DNA of 64,000 bases. Source: VFBF01 sp964530695. GTDB taxonomy: Bacteria > Pseudomonadota > Alphaproteobacteria > Caulobacterales > Aquidulcibacteraceae. The notes beneath the pieces were generated by a model. That model had not been told where the DNA came from, did not search any database, and saw nothing but the letters and a program-made list of their open reading frames with translations. Below, in pieces: positions 56,024 through 64,000 of this stretch; position 1 is the stretch's first letter, and the number at the start of each line of letters is the position of its first letter. The translations under genes and the position numbers were made by a program. Location of the stretch: NCBI GenBank assembly GCA_964530695.1, contig CAZGYQ010000001.1, positions 1 to 64,000 on the forward strand. Reading direction: 5' to 3'.

Positions 56024-57789
56024 CAGGCGATCATGCCGAGATCCCGCTCCAGGAGGTGCAGGTCGCGATAGCGGCCCTGCGGACGTGCGATGAGCTCGGC
56101 GTGCGCGCCCTGCTCGACGACGCGCCCCTCGTCGAACACGAGTATGCGGTCCATGGCCCGCACGGTGGATAGCCTGTGCGCGATCACGATGGTCGTGCGC
56201 CCGCTCATGAGTTCCTCGATGGCGTCCTGGATCTGGCGCTCTGTGATCGTGTCGAGACTTGATGTCGCCTCATCGAGCACAAGGACTGGCGCGTCGGCAA
56301 GAAACGCCCGCGCCAGGGCCACCCGTTGACGTTCGCCGCCCGACAGTTTCACGCCGCGTTCGCCAACCAGCGTGTCATATCCTTCCGGCAGGCGGCATAT
56401 GAAGTCATGCGCGCGCGCGCGCCTCGCGGCCTCGACAATCTCCTCCGGCGTCGCATCGGGACGGCCATAGGCGATATTGTCCGACAGCGACCTGTGAAAG
56501 AGCGACGGATCCTGCGGCACGATTGCAATGGAACGACGCAGCTCAGCCTGGGCTACCAACGCGATATCCGCGCCATCGATGCGGATCACGCCCGCGTTGA
56601 CGTCGTACAGGCGCTGCAGAAGTTTGACAAAAGTCGACTTGCCCGAGCCGGATGGCCCCACGAGCCCCACCCTCTCACCAGGCGCGATGCGAATGGAAAA
56701 GTCCGCATACAGGTGATCCGCACGCCCATAGCCAAACGTCACATTGTCGAACACGATTTCGCCCGCGCCTCTCGTCATGGACCGGGCCGAGGCCGGATCC
56801 GGGACCTGGAGCGGCAGGCGCAGGAACTCCACGGCGTCCGAGAATTCGCCGAAGGCGCGCTGCAGAACCCGGATGTCGCCGCCGACGCTGCGCAGATGGC
56901 CCGCAAGCTGGAAGCTCGCGGCAATCGTGAAGGTGATGTCGCCGGCGGTGACTCCTTCCCGGCCCACGACCAGCAGAGCGAGCACGCCGATCTGTAGCAC
57001 AACCCAGATTCCCTGCTGGATCGAGCTCATGTCCGTTGCACGGTTGAACGACCGTACCGCCACGTCCCTCCAGTGGTTTGCGATCTGACCGATGTGATCG
57101 TCCTCTCGCTTCTCGGCCCCGAACGCCTTCACGACCGCGTTATTGGTGATGCAGTCGGCAACAGCGCCGGTAAGGCGCGAGTCCGCCGCCGCCGCGACGA
57201 GATTGGCCGGACGCACCCAGGTGGTGGCGATGAAGAGACTCGCCGCTACATAGACGAGGACAACAAGGAAAAACGCGGCGCCCGCCGCAGGCAGGCGGTA
57301 GGATAGCGCGACGCCGAGCCCGATGGTCAGCAGGACTGGCGTCGCGAGGCGGATCCAGACGATCTGGCCGATCATGTCCAGCGCCCAGCGCGCCCGCGAG
57401 AGGCGATGCACGGTGGCGCCTGCAAAGGTGTTGGCGTGCCAGTCCGCCGAGAACCGTTGCACGCGGCCAAAGGCATCCATCTGGATGCGCTGCATGCTGC
57501 GCGCGGCGTATCCGTTCCAGACACGATCAAGGAACTGCTTCAGGAGCACCTGGGCGCCCATGGACGCCGCCACGCCGCCCAACAGGATCAGCGACGCGAC
57601 GACCGCCGCCTTGGCGCCGATCGACCCCACCACTTCGCCAAGCAGGATCGGCGTCACCAGTTCCGAAGCGACGAGTCCAGCCAGCAGGATGACGACCGCA
57701 ACCAGCGTCGCCGGCTCGCGAAACCAGTAGCCGGCGCAGATCGACATCACATCGCGCCAGGTCACCGTGCTGCTTTTCGGACGCGCCAT
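56023..57789 (-). CDS. ABC exporter (fused membrane and ATPase domains)
   Basis: A 588-residue half-transporter that would work as a dimer. The first 310 residues form six membrane helices of the exporter type; the ATPase has Walker A (G-P-S-G-S-G-K-S, 378-386), Q-loop (V-P-Q-D-P-S-L-F), signature L-S-G-G-E-R-Q-R, Walker B (V-L-V-L-D-E-A-T) and H-loop (I-A-H-R-L-S). Substrate unknown; coupled to the GST. Two overlapping inverted repeats (57805-57823) lie just upstream. Confidence 0.92.
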   Translation of the reverse strand: MARPKSSTVTWRDVMSICAGYWFREPATLVAVVILLAGLVASELVTPILLGEVVGSIGAKAAVVASLILLGGVAASMGAQVLLKQFLDRVWNGYAARSMQRIQMDAFGRVQRFSADWHANTFAGATVHRLSRARWALDMIGQIVWIRLATPVLLTIGLGVALSYRLPAAGAAFFLVVLVYVAASLFIATTWVRPANLVAAAADSRLTGAVADCITNNAVVKAFGAEKREDDHIGQIANHWRDVAVRSFNRATDMSSIQQGIWVVLQIGVLALLVVGREGVTAGDITFTIAASFQLAGHLRSVGGDIRVLQRAFGEFSDAVEFLRLPLQVPDPASARSMTRGAGEIVFDNVTFGYGRADHLYADFSIRIAPGERVGLVGPSGSGKSTFVKLLQRLYDVNAGVIRIDGADIALVAQAELRRSIAIVPQDPSLFHRSLSDNIAYGRPDATPEEIVEAARRARAHDFICRLPEGYDTLVGERGVKLSGGERQRVALARAFLADAPVLVLDEATSSLDTITERQIQDAIEELMSGRTTIVIAHRLSTVRAMDRILVFDEGRVVEQGAHAELIARPQGRYRDLHLLERDLGMIA

Positions 57790-57804
57790 AATTGCTAGCC
57801 TCTG

Positions 57805-57823
57805 AAGGTCACAAGACCTTGTG
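57805..57823. promoter_or_regulatory. Overlapping inverted repeats upstream of the ABC exporter
   Basis: AAGGTC-ACAA-GACCTT (57805-57820) overlaps CACAAG-AC-CTTGTG (57810-57823), 15 bases before the exporter ATG. It could be an operator or a leader hairpin. Confidence 0.45.
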
Positions 57824-57840
57824 CGACGGGTAATCGGGAA

Positions 57841-57882
57841 GCGAAGTCAGGTGCGCCCGTTTTGTGTCAGTTCTGACTTCGC
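57841..57882. repeat. 10-bp inverted repeat with 22-base loop
   Basis: GCGAAGTCAG (57841-57850) pairs with CTGACTTCGC (57873-57882). It lies between the end of the phosphodiesterase gene and the exporter gene, and may end the phnF-phnM transcript, although no T run follows. Confidence 0.5.
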
Positions 57883-57920
57883 CGGGCAGAAGGAGCGACG
57901 ACCGATCAAAAAGTTGTCCG

Positions 57921-58667
57921 TCAGTGCTGCGGCGCAAGCGTCGCCAGGACGCCGAAGTGATCGCTCGGCCAGGCGCCGGCTACGGGATCGACCTCCGTCA
58001 GCACGACCTCGCGCGCCGACAAGCGCCAACATGTCGCTCCGGCGACAAGCGCCACGTGGTCCACGGATGCGCCCGTCCGGTGGCGGAGAGTCGAACGAGC
58101 GAGAGCGGCGTCATCAGGACCGAAGTCGGGATCATGTCGCCGCACGAACTCTCTCAGTTCAGGAGAGTCCGCACCGGCGTTGAAGTCGCCTGCGACAATC
58201 AGGGGCGCAAGATCGGCGCGTCTTGCCCAGTCCGCCGCGACGTTGAGTTGCCGTGCACGGATCTCGGCGCCGGCCTCGTCGCGCAAATGGGACAGATGAA
58301 GATTGAGCACGCCGAAGCGGCCGTGGGGAGAATTCAGCGCGACCAGCTGGGCCAGGCGCTGGCCGTCCGCCGCGTGCGCGGGAAGCTCAAGCGCCTCGGC
58401 GGTCTGGATACTCCAGGACGTGAGCATCGCCAGCCCAGATGTCGAGGGCGCGCCGTTGCGCACCTTGGCGCGCGCCGGGTGCGCCGCCATCGAAAGTCCG
58501 AGTTCGCGGGCGAGATATCGCCCGACGCACATGTCTGCGCTCGCGAAGACTTCCTGCAGACAGATGACGTCGGCGCGCAGGTTCGCCAACCCCCGCGCGA
58601 TCAACGGCAGCCTCGCGCGAATGTCGCCCTCGTCCTTCCAGCAGTTCAGCGTGGCGACGCGGATCAT
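57921..58667 (-). CDS. Endonuclease/exonuclease/phosphatase-family hydrolase in the phn operon
   Basis: A 248-residue enzyme of the metal-dependent EEP fold: R-V-A-T-L-N-C-W at the start, Glu39 in L-Q-E-V, N-L-H-L-S-H-L (His), G-D-F-N (Asp161, Asn163) and S-D-H-F-G (Asp236, His237). It splits phosphodiester bonds in other families. Its start overlaps the phnM stop (ATGA), so it belongs to the phosphonate operon. A role on the cyclic ribose-phosphate made by the C-P lyase (the PhnP step) is plausible inference; no PhnP is seen here. Confidence 0.85.
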   Translation of the reverse strand: MIRVATLNCWKDEGDIRARLPLIARGLANLRADVICLQEVFASADMCVGRYLARELGLSMAAHPARAKVRNGAPSTSGLAMLTSWSIQTAEALELPAHAADGQRLAQLVALNSPHGRFGVLNLHLSHLRDEAGAEIRARQLNVAADWARRADLAPLIVAGDFNAGADSPELREFVRRHDPDFGPDDAALARSTLRHRTGASVDHVALVAGATCWRLSAREVVLTEVDPVAGAWPSDHFGVLATLAPQH

Positions 58668-59797
58668 CCCACGCGTTCGCCCGCGACCCACACGCCACGG
58701 ACAACCGGCAGGCCGTCCACAATCCTGACGCGCACGAGATCGGCGCGGAGATCTGGTGCAATTGCGCCACGATCCAGAAGGCCAACGGCCTGAGCGGGCG
58801 CGCGTGTCACAGTCGCAATCGCCTTCGGCAACGACCAGTCGAAAGGCGATTGCGCCAGCTGGAAGGCGCATTCGATGAGACTGCGCGGGACGTAGTCGGA
58901 GGCGATCGCGTCGAGATGTCCGGCGTGCGCGACATCCGATACCGAAATATTCCCCGAGTAGGAGCCGCCGCGCACCAGATTGGGCCCGCCCATGACGATC
59001 GTCATGCCGCGCGCGCGCGCGTGCGCTATGGCTGCGTCTGTCACCGGAAATTCCGCGATGGTCGCGCCAAGTTCAACGGCTTCGTCGATATGCGCGGCCG
59101 TTTCATCATCGTGACTGGCAAGTGGAACACCCGCGGTGCGCGAGAGCTCCGATACGAGCGCCTTGTTGGCGGGACCGTACTCGACCTGCCGCGAACGCAT
59201 TGTCGCAAGTCGCCGGTCGATCTCTTCCTCACTCTGCCCTTCCTCACGCCACATCGTCAGAAAGCGGTCCAGATTCCGGTACTGGCGTTGACCCGGCGTG
59301 TGATCCATCAGGGACATGAGGCCGGTGAGATTGTTCTCGAACAGCGGCGGGAGCATGTCGCTCAGCACGACGGATGTCGTCTCACAGCGCCAGTGGAGCC
59401 GGTGCGTGGCCTTCAACAGGCCGCCGTCCGAAGCCGTCTTGAGTCCCGCCGCCAGTTTTCCGAGATTGTCCTGCTTGCGGGACTCCGAAAACCCGAACGA
59501 GCCGACACTCAGGCTGTCGAAGACGGTGGTGACGCCAACCGAAATGCACAACCCATCGTGCACCACCGCGGCCGACACCGGGTTCCAGTCGATCTTGGGC
59601 CTCGGAAAGAAGTGCTTTTCCAGATTGTCCGTATGGAGATCGACAATACCGGGAATGAGGAAGTCCTGATCGAGGTCCTCGCCGCAGACAGGCTTTCCCG
59701 GGAGAATATCGGCGATGCGTCCGCGCTCGATGACAAGCGCGCCTTGCACTTCCGCGTCCGGCGTAACGATTCTGGCATTGGAAAGCACAAGGCTCAT
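58664..59797 (-). CDS. phnM: Alpha-D-ribose 1-methylphosphonate 5-triphosphate diphosphatase PhnM
   Basis: A 377-residue amidohydrolase that removes pyrophosphate from the nucleotide-like intermediate before C-P cleavage. Seen: P-G-I-V-D-L-H-T-D-N-L-E-K-H with the first metal ligands, S-L-M-D-H-T-P-G-Q-R-Q-Y, L-A-S-H-D-D-E-T, G-G-P-N-L-V-R-G-G-S-Y-S-G-N and S-D-Y-V-P. All match PhnM. ATG at 59797 is chosen because GAGG lies just before it; 59815 is the alternative. Downstream of phnF and upstream of the hydrolase gene. Confidence 0.96.
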   Translation of the reverse strand: MSLVLSNARIVTPDAEVQGALVIERGRIADILPGKPVCGEDLDQDFLIPGIVDLHTDNLEKHFFPRPKIDWNPVSAAVVHDGLCISVGVTTVFDSLSVGSFGFSESRKQDNLGKLAAGLKTASDGGLLKATHRLHWRCETTSVVLSDMLPPLFENNLTGLMSLMDHTPGQRQYRNLDRFLTMWREEGQSEEEIDRRLATMRSRQVEYGPANKALVSELSRTAGVPLASHDDETAAHIDEAVELGATIAEFPVTDAAIAHARARGMTIVMGGPNLVRGGSYSGNISVSDVAHAGHLDAIASDYVPRSLIECAFQLAQSPFDWSLPKAIATVTRAPAQAVGLLDRGAIAPDLRADLVRVRIVDGLPVVRGVWVAGERVG

Positions 59798-59826
59798 CTC
59801 TTCCTCACTCAACATCTGGTTCTTGA

Positions 59827-60606
59827 TTACCGGCCCGGAGATTCGCCGAGGACATCCACGATCTGGGGCGTCGGCTCCGGTTCAATGCAGAGTTCCGCCC
59901 GGTCGGCCGCAGTTCGCGCGTCGCCATACTCCAGCGGGTGCCCCAGGCCGTCGTGATTCAGCGACTGGGTGACCAGAAGCGGCACGTGCTTCGGCATGTG
60001 CAAGAGATCGCATTCCGCCGCCGTCGGCATCTGGGCATAGACCTTTGTCCACGCGCGGACGTAGTCGGGTATTCCGCTGTCGCGCAGCGTCGTCGTAATC
60101 GATTGCCGTGACCGATACATGTCAGCGAAGTACGGAAGACGATCGAAGCTGAACCTGTGCCGTCCGATTCCGATCGGCTGTTCATTCACGATGGCGAGCC
60201 GCTCGAGAAAGACGATCGGGGCGCCCACCTTGATCTGCAGAATTTCCGCAGTGCGCGAATCTGCCGGCCGGACTTCCAGCGCCAGCGTGTGATGCGTGAA
60301 GCTCGCGTTGAGCGATCGCATGGTGTCGCTGAACCGGGTGCGCCGCTGGATGCGCAACTCTATCGACGGTCGACGGACAAAGCTGCCCCGTCCCTGCGTT
60401 GATTCCAGAAGCCCTCGCGAACTCAGATGCGAAAGCGCGCGGCGCACCGTGTGGCGATTGACCATGTATTTGCGCGCGAGCTGCTGCTCAGTGGGAAGCT
60501 TATCTCCTGGACACAGTTCCCGCAGCTTTATCTTCTGCTCGATTTCACCCGCGATTGCACGCCAGGCGCTCGATGGATCAAGAATAGAACTCGCGTTGCT
60601 TTGCAT
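59827..60606 (-). CDS. phnF: GntR-family phosphonate regulator PhnF
   Basis: A 259-residue repressor: N-terminal winged helix (L-P-T-E-Q-Q-L-A-R-K-Y-M-V-N-R-H-T-V-R-R-A-L) and a C-terminal UTRA ligand domain (H-H-T-L-A-L-E-V-R-P, G-A-P-I-V-F-L-E-R-L, V-P-L-L-V-T-Q-S-L-N). It faces phnG across a 131-base gap and probably controls both operons. Order with phnM is as in many alphaproteobacteria. Confidence 0.93.
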   Translation of the reverse strand: MQSNASSILDPSSAWRAIAGEIEQKIKLRELCPGDKLPTEQQLARKYMVNRHTVRRALSHLSSRGLLESTQGRGSFVRRPSIELRIQRRTRFSDTMRSLNASFTHHTLALEVRPADSRTAEILQIKVGAPIVFLERLAIVNEQPIGIGRHRFSFDRLPYFADMYRSRQSITTTLRDSGIPDYVRAWTKVYAQMPTAAECDLLHMPKHVPLLVTQSLNHDGLGHPLEYGDARTAADRAELCIEPEPTPQIVDVLGESPGR

Positions 60607-60737
60607 TTTACTTACCCCTGGACAAATTTATGCATGGTCATCCAAAGTTCACATTTCATTTATTGTGTTCAGCACTAACCCATCACATAAACTCTATTAA
60701 GGCAATACAACAACTTAAGCTCTTGTTGGAAAGCAAC
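60607..60737. promoter_or_regulatory. Divergent phnF/phnG control region
   Basis: This gap is AT-rich compared with the rest of the window. A possible phnG promoter is TTGTGT (60663-60668), 17 bases, CATAAA (60686-60691). TGGTCAT-CCAA-AGTTCAC (60635-60652) resembles a weak Pho box (11-base repeat). Both are visual calls. Confidence 0.4.
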
Positions 60738-61214
60738 ATGCGAGAAACCCGGAAAGTTGTCGGCTCGGACGCGCTCGACCGGCGGCAATGGCTGAGCGTG
60801 CTGGCGAAGGCTCCAGCGCAGGAAATGAGGGCCGCGTGGGCGCGCCTCGACCACGCGCCAAGCGGCGTCGAACTGAGGGCGCCGGAGACCGGCATGGTGA
60901 TGGTACGCGGACGTGTCGGCGGCGCGGGATCGCCGTTCAATCTCGGCGAGATGACCGTCACGCGCTGCGCGATGAGGCTTGCGACCGGGGAAACCGGCCT
61001 AGGCTATGTGGCAGGGCGCGACAAGGAACATGCGCGGATCGCCGCGATTGTCGACGCAATGATGCAATCGGAAGCCCTTCGCCCGCTCGCGGAGCAAACG
61101 GTGGTTGCGCCGCTGGCGAAGGCGGCGCTTGAGCGCCGCAACATCGCCGCACGCAAGACCGCATCCACCAAGGTCGAATTCTTCACACTTGTCACAGGCC
61201 GCCAACCGAAATGA
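60738..61214 (+). CDS. phnG: C-P lyase core subunit PhnG
   Basis: A 158-residue subunit of the PhnGHIJ core complex that couples phosphonate to ribose and then splits the C-P bond. Family features: R-R-Q-W-L-S-V-L-A-K-A, G-M-V-M-V-R-G-R-V-G-G-A-G-S-P-F-N-L-G-E-M and G-L-G-Y-V-A-G-R-D. GGA is placed before the ATG. First gene of the rightward operon; phnH starts in its stop codon. Confidence 0.96.
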   Translation: MRETRKVVGSDALDRRQWLSVLAKAPAQEMRAAWARLDHAPSGVELRAPETGMVMVRGRVGGAGSPFNLGEMTVTRCAMRLATGETGLGYVAGRDKEHARIAAIVDAMMQSEALRPLAEQTVVAPLAKAALERRNIAARKTASTKVEFFTLVTGRQPK

Positions 61215-61828
61215 CATCCGCCATCCTCGACCTGAGCCGGATGAAGCCGGCGTTCGCCGACCCTACAAGCGAAAGCCAGTTCATATTCCGAAAATTGCTC
61301 GACGCCATGTCGCGGCCGGGAACGCTGCACGACCTTTCCGGGGCGCCGAACCCGCCGCCGGGCGTTTCGCGCGCGGCGGCGGCGATCATTCTGACGCTTT
61401 CGGACCAGGACGCGCCGCTCTGGCTGGATCCAGCGCTCCGCGGCGGCGAAGCCGAGACCTGGTTCCGGTTTCACTGCGGCGCGCCGTTGGTGACGGATCC
61501 GGCCGCCGCCGCCTTCGCCATGATCACGTGCGACCCGTCCGGCGCGGACATGCGCATCTTCAACCAGGGCGACGCCAAGTATCCTGACCGCGCAACAACG
61601 GTGATCCTTGAGCTTCCGTCTCTCGAAACCGGTGAAGCCGTAACTCTCTCCGGCCCTGGCATCCGCACCACGACAACCGTCGCGCCCGCCGCGCTGGACG
61701 CCGCCTTCTGGCGCGAGCGGGCGGAAGTCGTCTCGAAATTCCAGTTCGGCATCGACCTGTTCTTCACATCCGGCGATCGGTTGTTCGCCATGCCGCGAAC
61801 CACCCGCGCAAACATTCAAGGAGTCTGA
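61211..61828 (+). CDS. phnH: C-P lyase core subunit PhnH
   Basis: A 205-residue subunit of the same core complex; PhnH is a structural dimer partner with a fold like PLP enzymes but no cofactor. Seen: F-R-K-L-L-D-A-M-S-R-P-G near residue 25, S-D-Q-D-A-P-L-W-L-D and L-S-G-P-G-I (about 140). Start overlaps the phnG stop (ATGA). phnI follows after three bases. Confidence 0.96.
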   Translation: MTSAILDLSRMKPAFADPTSESQFIFRKLLDAMSRPGTLHDLSGAPNPPPGVSRAAAAIILTLSDQDAPLWLDPALRGGEAETWFRFHCGAPLVTDPAAAAFAMITCDPSGADMRIFNQGDAKYPDRATTVILELPSLETGEAVTLSGPGIRTTTTVAPAALDAAFWRERAEVVSKFQFGIDLFFTSGDRLFAMPRTTRANIQGV

Positions 61829-61831
61829 CCC

Positions 61832-62956
61832 TTGGCATATGTAGCAGTAAAAGGCGGCGAGCGCGCCATGGACAACGCTCACGCGCTTCGCGGGGAAGGG
61901 CGGCGAGGCGATGCATCCGTGCCCGAGTTCGAAGTGGCGCAAATTCGCGTACAGATGTCGCTGGCGGTCGATCGCGTGATGGCGGAAGGCTCCTGCTATG
62001 ATCCGGATCTGGCCGCACTGGCCATCAAGCAGGCGCGAGGCGACATTCCAGAGGCGATCTTTCTTGTCCGCGCCTATCGGACAACGCTCCCGCGCTTCGG
62101 CTTCTCCAGCCCCGTCGAATCCGGCGACATGGCGGTGCGCCGTCGCGTTTCCGCTGCTTTCAAGGACATTCCGGGCGGGCAGATCCTGGGGCCGACATTC
62201 GACTACACGCACCGACTGCTGGATTTCCGTCTCGCCGCGGGCGATACGAGCGCGCGTGTGGCGACTACTCTCGCAGACGAGGCGACACCCGACACATTGC
62301 CTACGATCGCCTCTGTTTTCGCTCATGAGGATCTTCTTGAGTCGGACGCGGCCGACAATGGCGAGGCTGCACCGTTCGATCTGACACGGGATCCGATGGC
62401 CTTTCCGGCCGACCGCGATCAGCGACTGCAAGCGCTCGCGCGCGGCGATGAAGGATTTCTCCTTTCGCTCGCCTATTCCTCCCAGCGGGGCTGGGGATCC
62501 ACTCACCCACTGTGCGGGGAAATTCGCGTCGGCGAGATCGCCGTGTCCTTCACGCCGGACGAACTCGATTTTCCCATCGAGATCGCCGACCTGACGATGA
62601 CCGAGTGCATCATGCTATCTGGCTTTGCGAGCGCGGAAGGCGCGGCGCCGCAGTACACCCGGGGCTACGGGCTCACATTCGGGCACAGCGAACGCAAGGC
62701 GATGAGCATGGCGATAGTCGATCGCGCCTTGCGAGTGCGGGAATTTGGCGAGGAGGTGTCAGCGCCTTGCCAGGATGAGGAGTTTGTTCTCTATCACTCC
62801 GACAATGTCGAGGCGTCCGGCTTCGTGCAGCACCTAAAGCTGCCGCACTACGTCGATTTTCAGGCCGATCTCCAGTTCCTGCGCAAACTTCGTCAGGAAC
62901 ACTTCGACGCCCAACGCGAAGCGGAACTCGGCGCGCACAAGGAGGCTGCGGAATGA
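61832..62956 (+). CDS. phnI: C-P lyase core subunit PhnI
   Basis: The 374-residue nucleosidase-like subunit that swaps adenine of ATP for methylphosphonate. The start Y-V-A-V-K-G-G-E-R-A and A-H-A-L-R are family hallmarks; G-P-T-F-D-Y-T-H-R-L-L-D-F-R-L-A, S-L-A-Y-S-S-Q-R-G-W-G-S-T-H-P and T-R-G-Y-G-L-T-F-G-H-S-E-R-K follow. A TTG start at 61832 is needed to include the hallmark; the nearby ATG is out of frame. phnJ overlaps its end (ATGA). Confidence 0.96.
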   Translation: MAYVAVKGGERAMDNAHALRGEGRRGDASVPEFEVAQIRVQMSLAVDRVMAEGSCYDPDLAALAIKQARGDIPEAIFLVRAYRTTLPRFGFSSPVESGDMAVRRRVSAAFKDIPGGQILGPTFDYTHRLLDFRLAAGDTSARVATTLADEATPDTLPTIASVFAHEDLLESDAADNGEAAPFDLTRDPMAFPADRDQRLQALARGDEGFLLSLAYSSQRGWGSTHPLCGEIRVGEIAVSFTPDELDFPIEIADLTMTECIMLSGFASAEGAAPQYTRGYGLTFGHSERKAMSMAIVDRALRVREFGEEVSAPCQDEEFVLYHSDNVEASGFVQHLKLPHYVDFQADLQFLRKLRQEHFDAQREAELGAHKEAAE

Positions 62957-63897
62957 GCGGCGCCACCAACGCAGCAACGCCCAACGCGTCCGGCGAAGCC
63001 GCATACTACACCTATGCGTACCTGGACGAGCAGACAAAGCGCATGATCCGCAGGGCCATCCTCAAGGCCATCGCGATTCCCGGATACCAGGTTCCGTTCG
63101 GTTCGCGCGAGATGCCGGTGCCCTACGGCTGGGGCACGGGCGGCATCCAGGTCACCGCCGCCCTGATTGGCCCCCGCGATGTGTACAAGTGCATCGATCA
63201 GGGAGCGGACGACACGACGAACGCGGTCTCGATCCGGAAGTTCTTCGCCACGGTCGCCGACGTAGAGACGACGGAATCCACCGCTGACGCCACCATCATC
63301 CAGTCACGCCACCGGATTCCTGAGCTGCCGCTCAAGGAAGGCCAGATCATGGTGTTGCAGGTGCCGCAGCCCGAACCGCTGCGCGGACTTGAGTCCCGCG
63401 AGATGGAAACGCGCGCCATGCATGCGTATGAGGAATACGGACTTCAGTACGTCTCGCTCTATGAGAACATCTCGGCGTTTGGCCGGATCGCTGGCGGCGC
63501 CGGATACCCGGTGCTCGTCGATGAGCGGTACCTCATGTCGCCGTCTCCTATTCCGAAGTTCGACAATCCGAAAATGCACCTTTCTCCCGCGCTCCTACTT
63601 TTCGGCGCCGGTCGCGAAAAGCGCATCTACGCCGTTCCGCCCTACACGCGCGTGCGCAGCCTGGACTTCGAGGACTACCCGTTTGAGGTCCAGAAGTGGA
63701 CCGAGGCGTGCGCCCTGTGTGCGTCGCGGGAGAGCTACCTCGACGAAGTCATTCTCGATGACAAAGGGAACCGGATGTTCGTCTGTTCGGACACCGACCA
63801 TTGCGCGACACGGCGCTCAGAAGGCTTTCACGGCCCGATGTCGGACTTTTCCCTGGAGGACGCCGCTCACACGCATGCCGAAGGAGCGGAACAATGA
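62953..63897 (+). CDS. phnJ: C-P lyase radical-SAM subunit PhnJ
   Basis: The 314-residue subunit that breaks the carbon-phosphorus bond using S-adenosylmethionine and a 4Fe-4S cluster. The Cys pattern C-x2-C-x21-C-x5-C is complete (Cys253, 256, 278, 284). Other motifs: Y-L-D-E-Q-T-K-R-M-I-R-R, I-P-G-Y-Q-V-P-F-G-S-R-E-M-P, and L-S-P-A-L-L-L-F-G-A-G-R-E-K. It overlaps phnI and phnK by four bases each. Confidence 0.97.
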   Translation: MSGATNAATPNASGEAAYYTYAYLDEQTKRMIRRAILKAIAIPGYQVPFGSREMPVPYGWGTGGIQVTAALIGPRDVYKCIDQGADDTTNAVSIRKFFATVADVETTESTADATIIQSRHRIPELPLKEGQIMVLQVPQPEPLRGLESREMETRAMHAYEEYGLQYVSLYENISAFGRIAGGAGYPVLVDERYLMSPSPIPKFDNPKMHLSPALLLFGAGREKRIYAVPPYTRVRSLDFEDYPFEVQKWTEACALCASRESYLDEVILDDKGNRMFVCSDTDHCATRRSEGFHGPMSDFSLEDAAHTHAEGAEQ

Positions 63898-64000
63898 GCG
63901 CCGCCATCGCGCTGGCGCCGGACGACAGCCCCCTTCTGCGTGTCGACGGACTGACCAAGAAGTACGGCTCCATCATCGGCTGCGAAAACGTCTCGTTCGA
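63894..64000 (+). CDS. phnK: PhnK, ATP-binding protein of C-P lyase, 3' truncated by window edge
   Basis: Only the first 35 residues are present: a short start and then L-L-R-V-D-G-L-T-K-K-Y-G-S-I-I-G-C-E-N-V-S-F, the beginning of an ABC ATPase. It starts inside the phnJ stop (ATGA) and has the expected position after phnJ. The gene continues past the window. Confidence 0.88.
   Translation, partial: MSAAIALAPDDSPLLRVDGLTKKYGSIIGCENVSF

Overview
The window is GC-rich chromosomal DNA from an alphaproteobacterium. The evidence is a hemC-hemD-mitofilin-hemY heme cluster, a GcrA-family protein, an SOS box of the GTTC-N7-GTTC type used by alphaproteobacterial LexA, and a TonB receptor of the Caulobacterales/Hyphomonadales style. 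Genus cannot be decided from the sequence.

Left chromosomal part (1-6798): the end of a TetR regulator; three tiny one-helix membrane proteins, two of them clearly related; tsaD (tRNA t6A synthesis) divergent from hemC, hemD, an inner-membrane mitofilin-like gene and hemY; then tRNA-Thr(CGT).

Prophage (about 6800-49127, 42.3 kb): a complete-looking lambda-type siphophage integrated in the 3' part of tRNA-Thr. It is bounded by a 54-bp perfect direct repeat (6746-6799 and 49074-49127). A leftward early operon runs from 13058 to the integrase at 6814 and carries a ParB-fold protein, a winged-helix protein and a likely excisionase. An immunity block (13133-14793) holds a CI/LexA-type repressor, a membrane protein and a secreted thermonuclease-like protein. 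A rightward early operon (14882-21212) holds a Cro-like protein, a GcrA homologue, a second ParB-fold protein, a primase and a P4/D5-type helicase, followed by an iteron array that looks like a replication origin. Late genes follow lambda order: terminase, gpW, portal, protease/scaffold, D, E, head-tail joiners, major tail, G/GT frameshift pair, tape measure, tail tip, tailspike and small membrane (holin-like) proteins. Near attR there is a leftward SOS-box operon and an HMCES/YedK-type gene. Repressor operators lie inside the spacers of both early promoters, and paired integrase arm-type repeats lie just inside both att sites.

Right chromosomal part (49128-64000): a copper-resistance operon copA-copB-copC (leftward); a TonB-dependent receptor; an ABC exporter with a GST; and a C-P lyase (phosphonate degradation) locus. 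In that locus phnG-H-I-J-K run rightward off the window, and phnF(gntR)-phnM plus an endonuclease/exonuclease/phosphatase-family hydrolase run leftward. The hydrolase overlaps phnM by four bases and may do the cyclic-phosphate step normally done by PhnP.

The most interesting signals are: the 11-copy 9-mer iteron array after the helicase; the matched operator-in-spacer promoters with a leaderless cro-like start; the GGGAAAC frameshift site; the nested scaffold start; the SOS-box operon; the phage GcrA; and the hydrolase in the phn operon.
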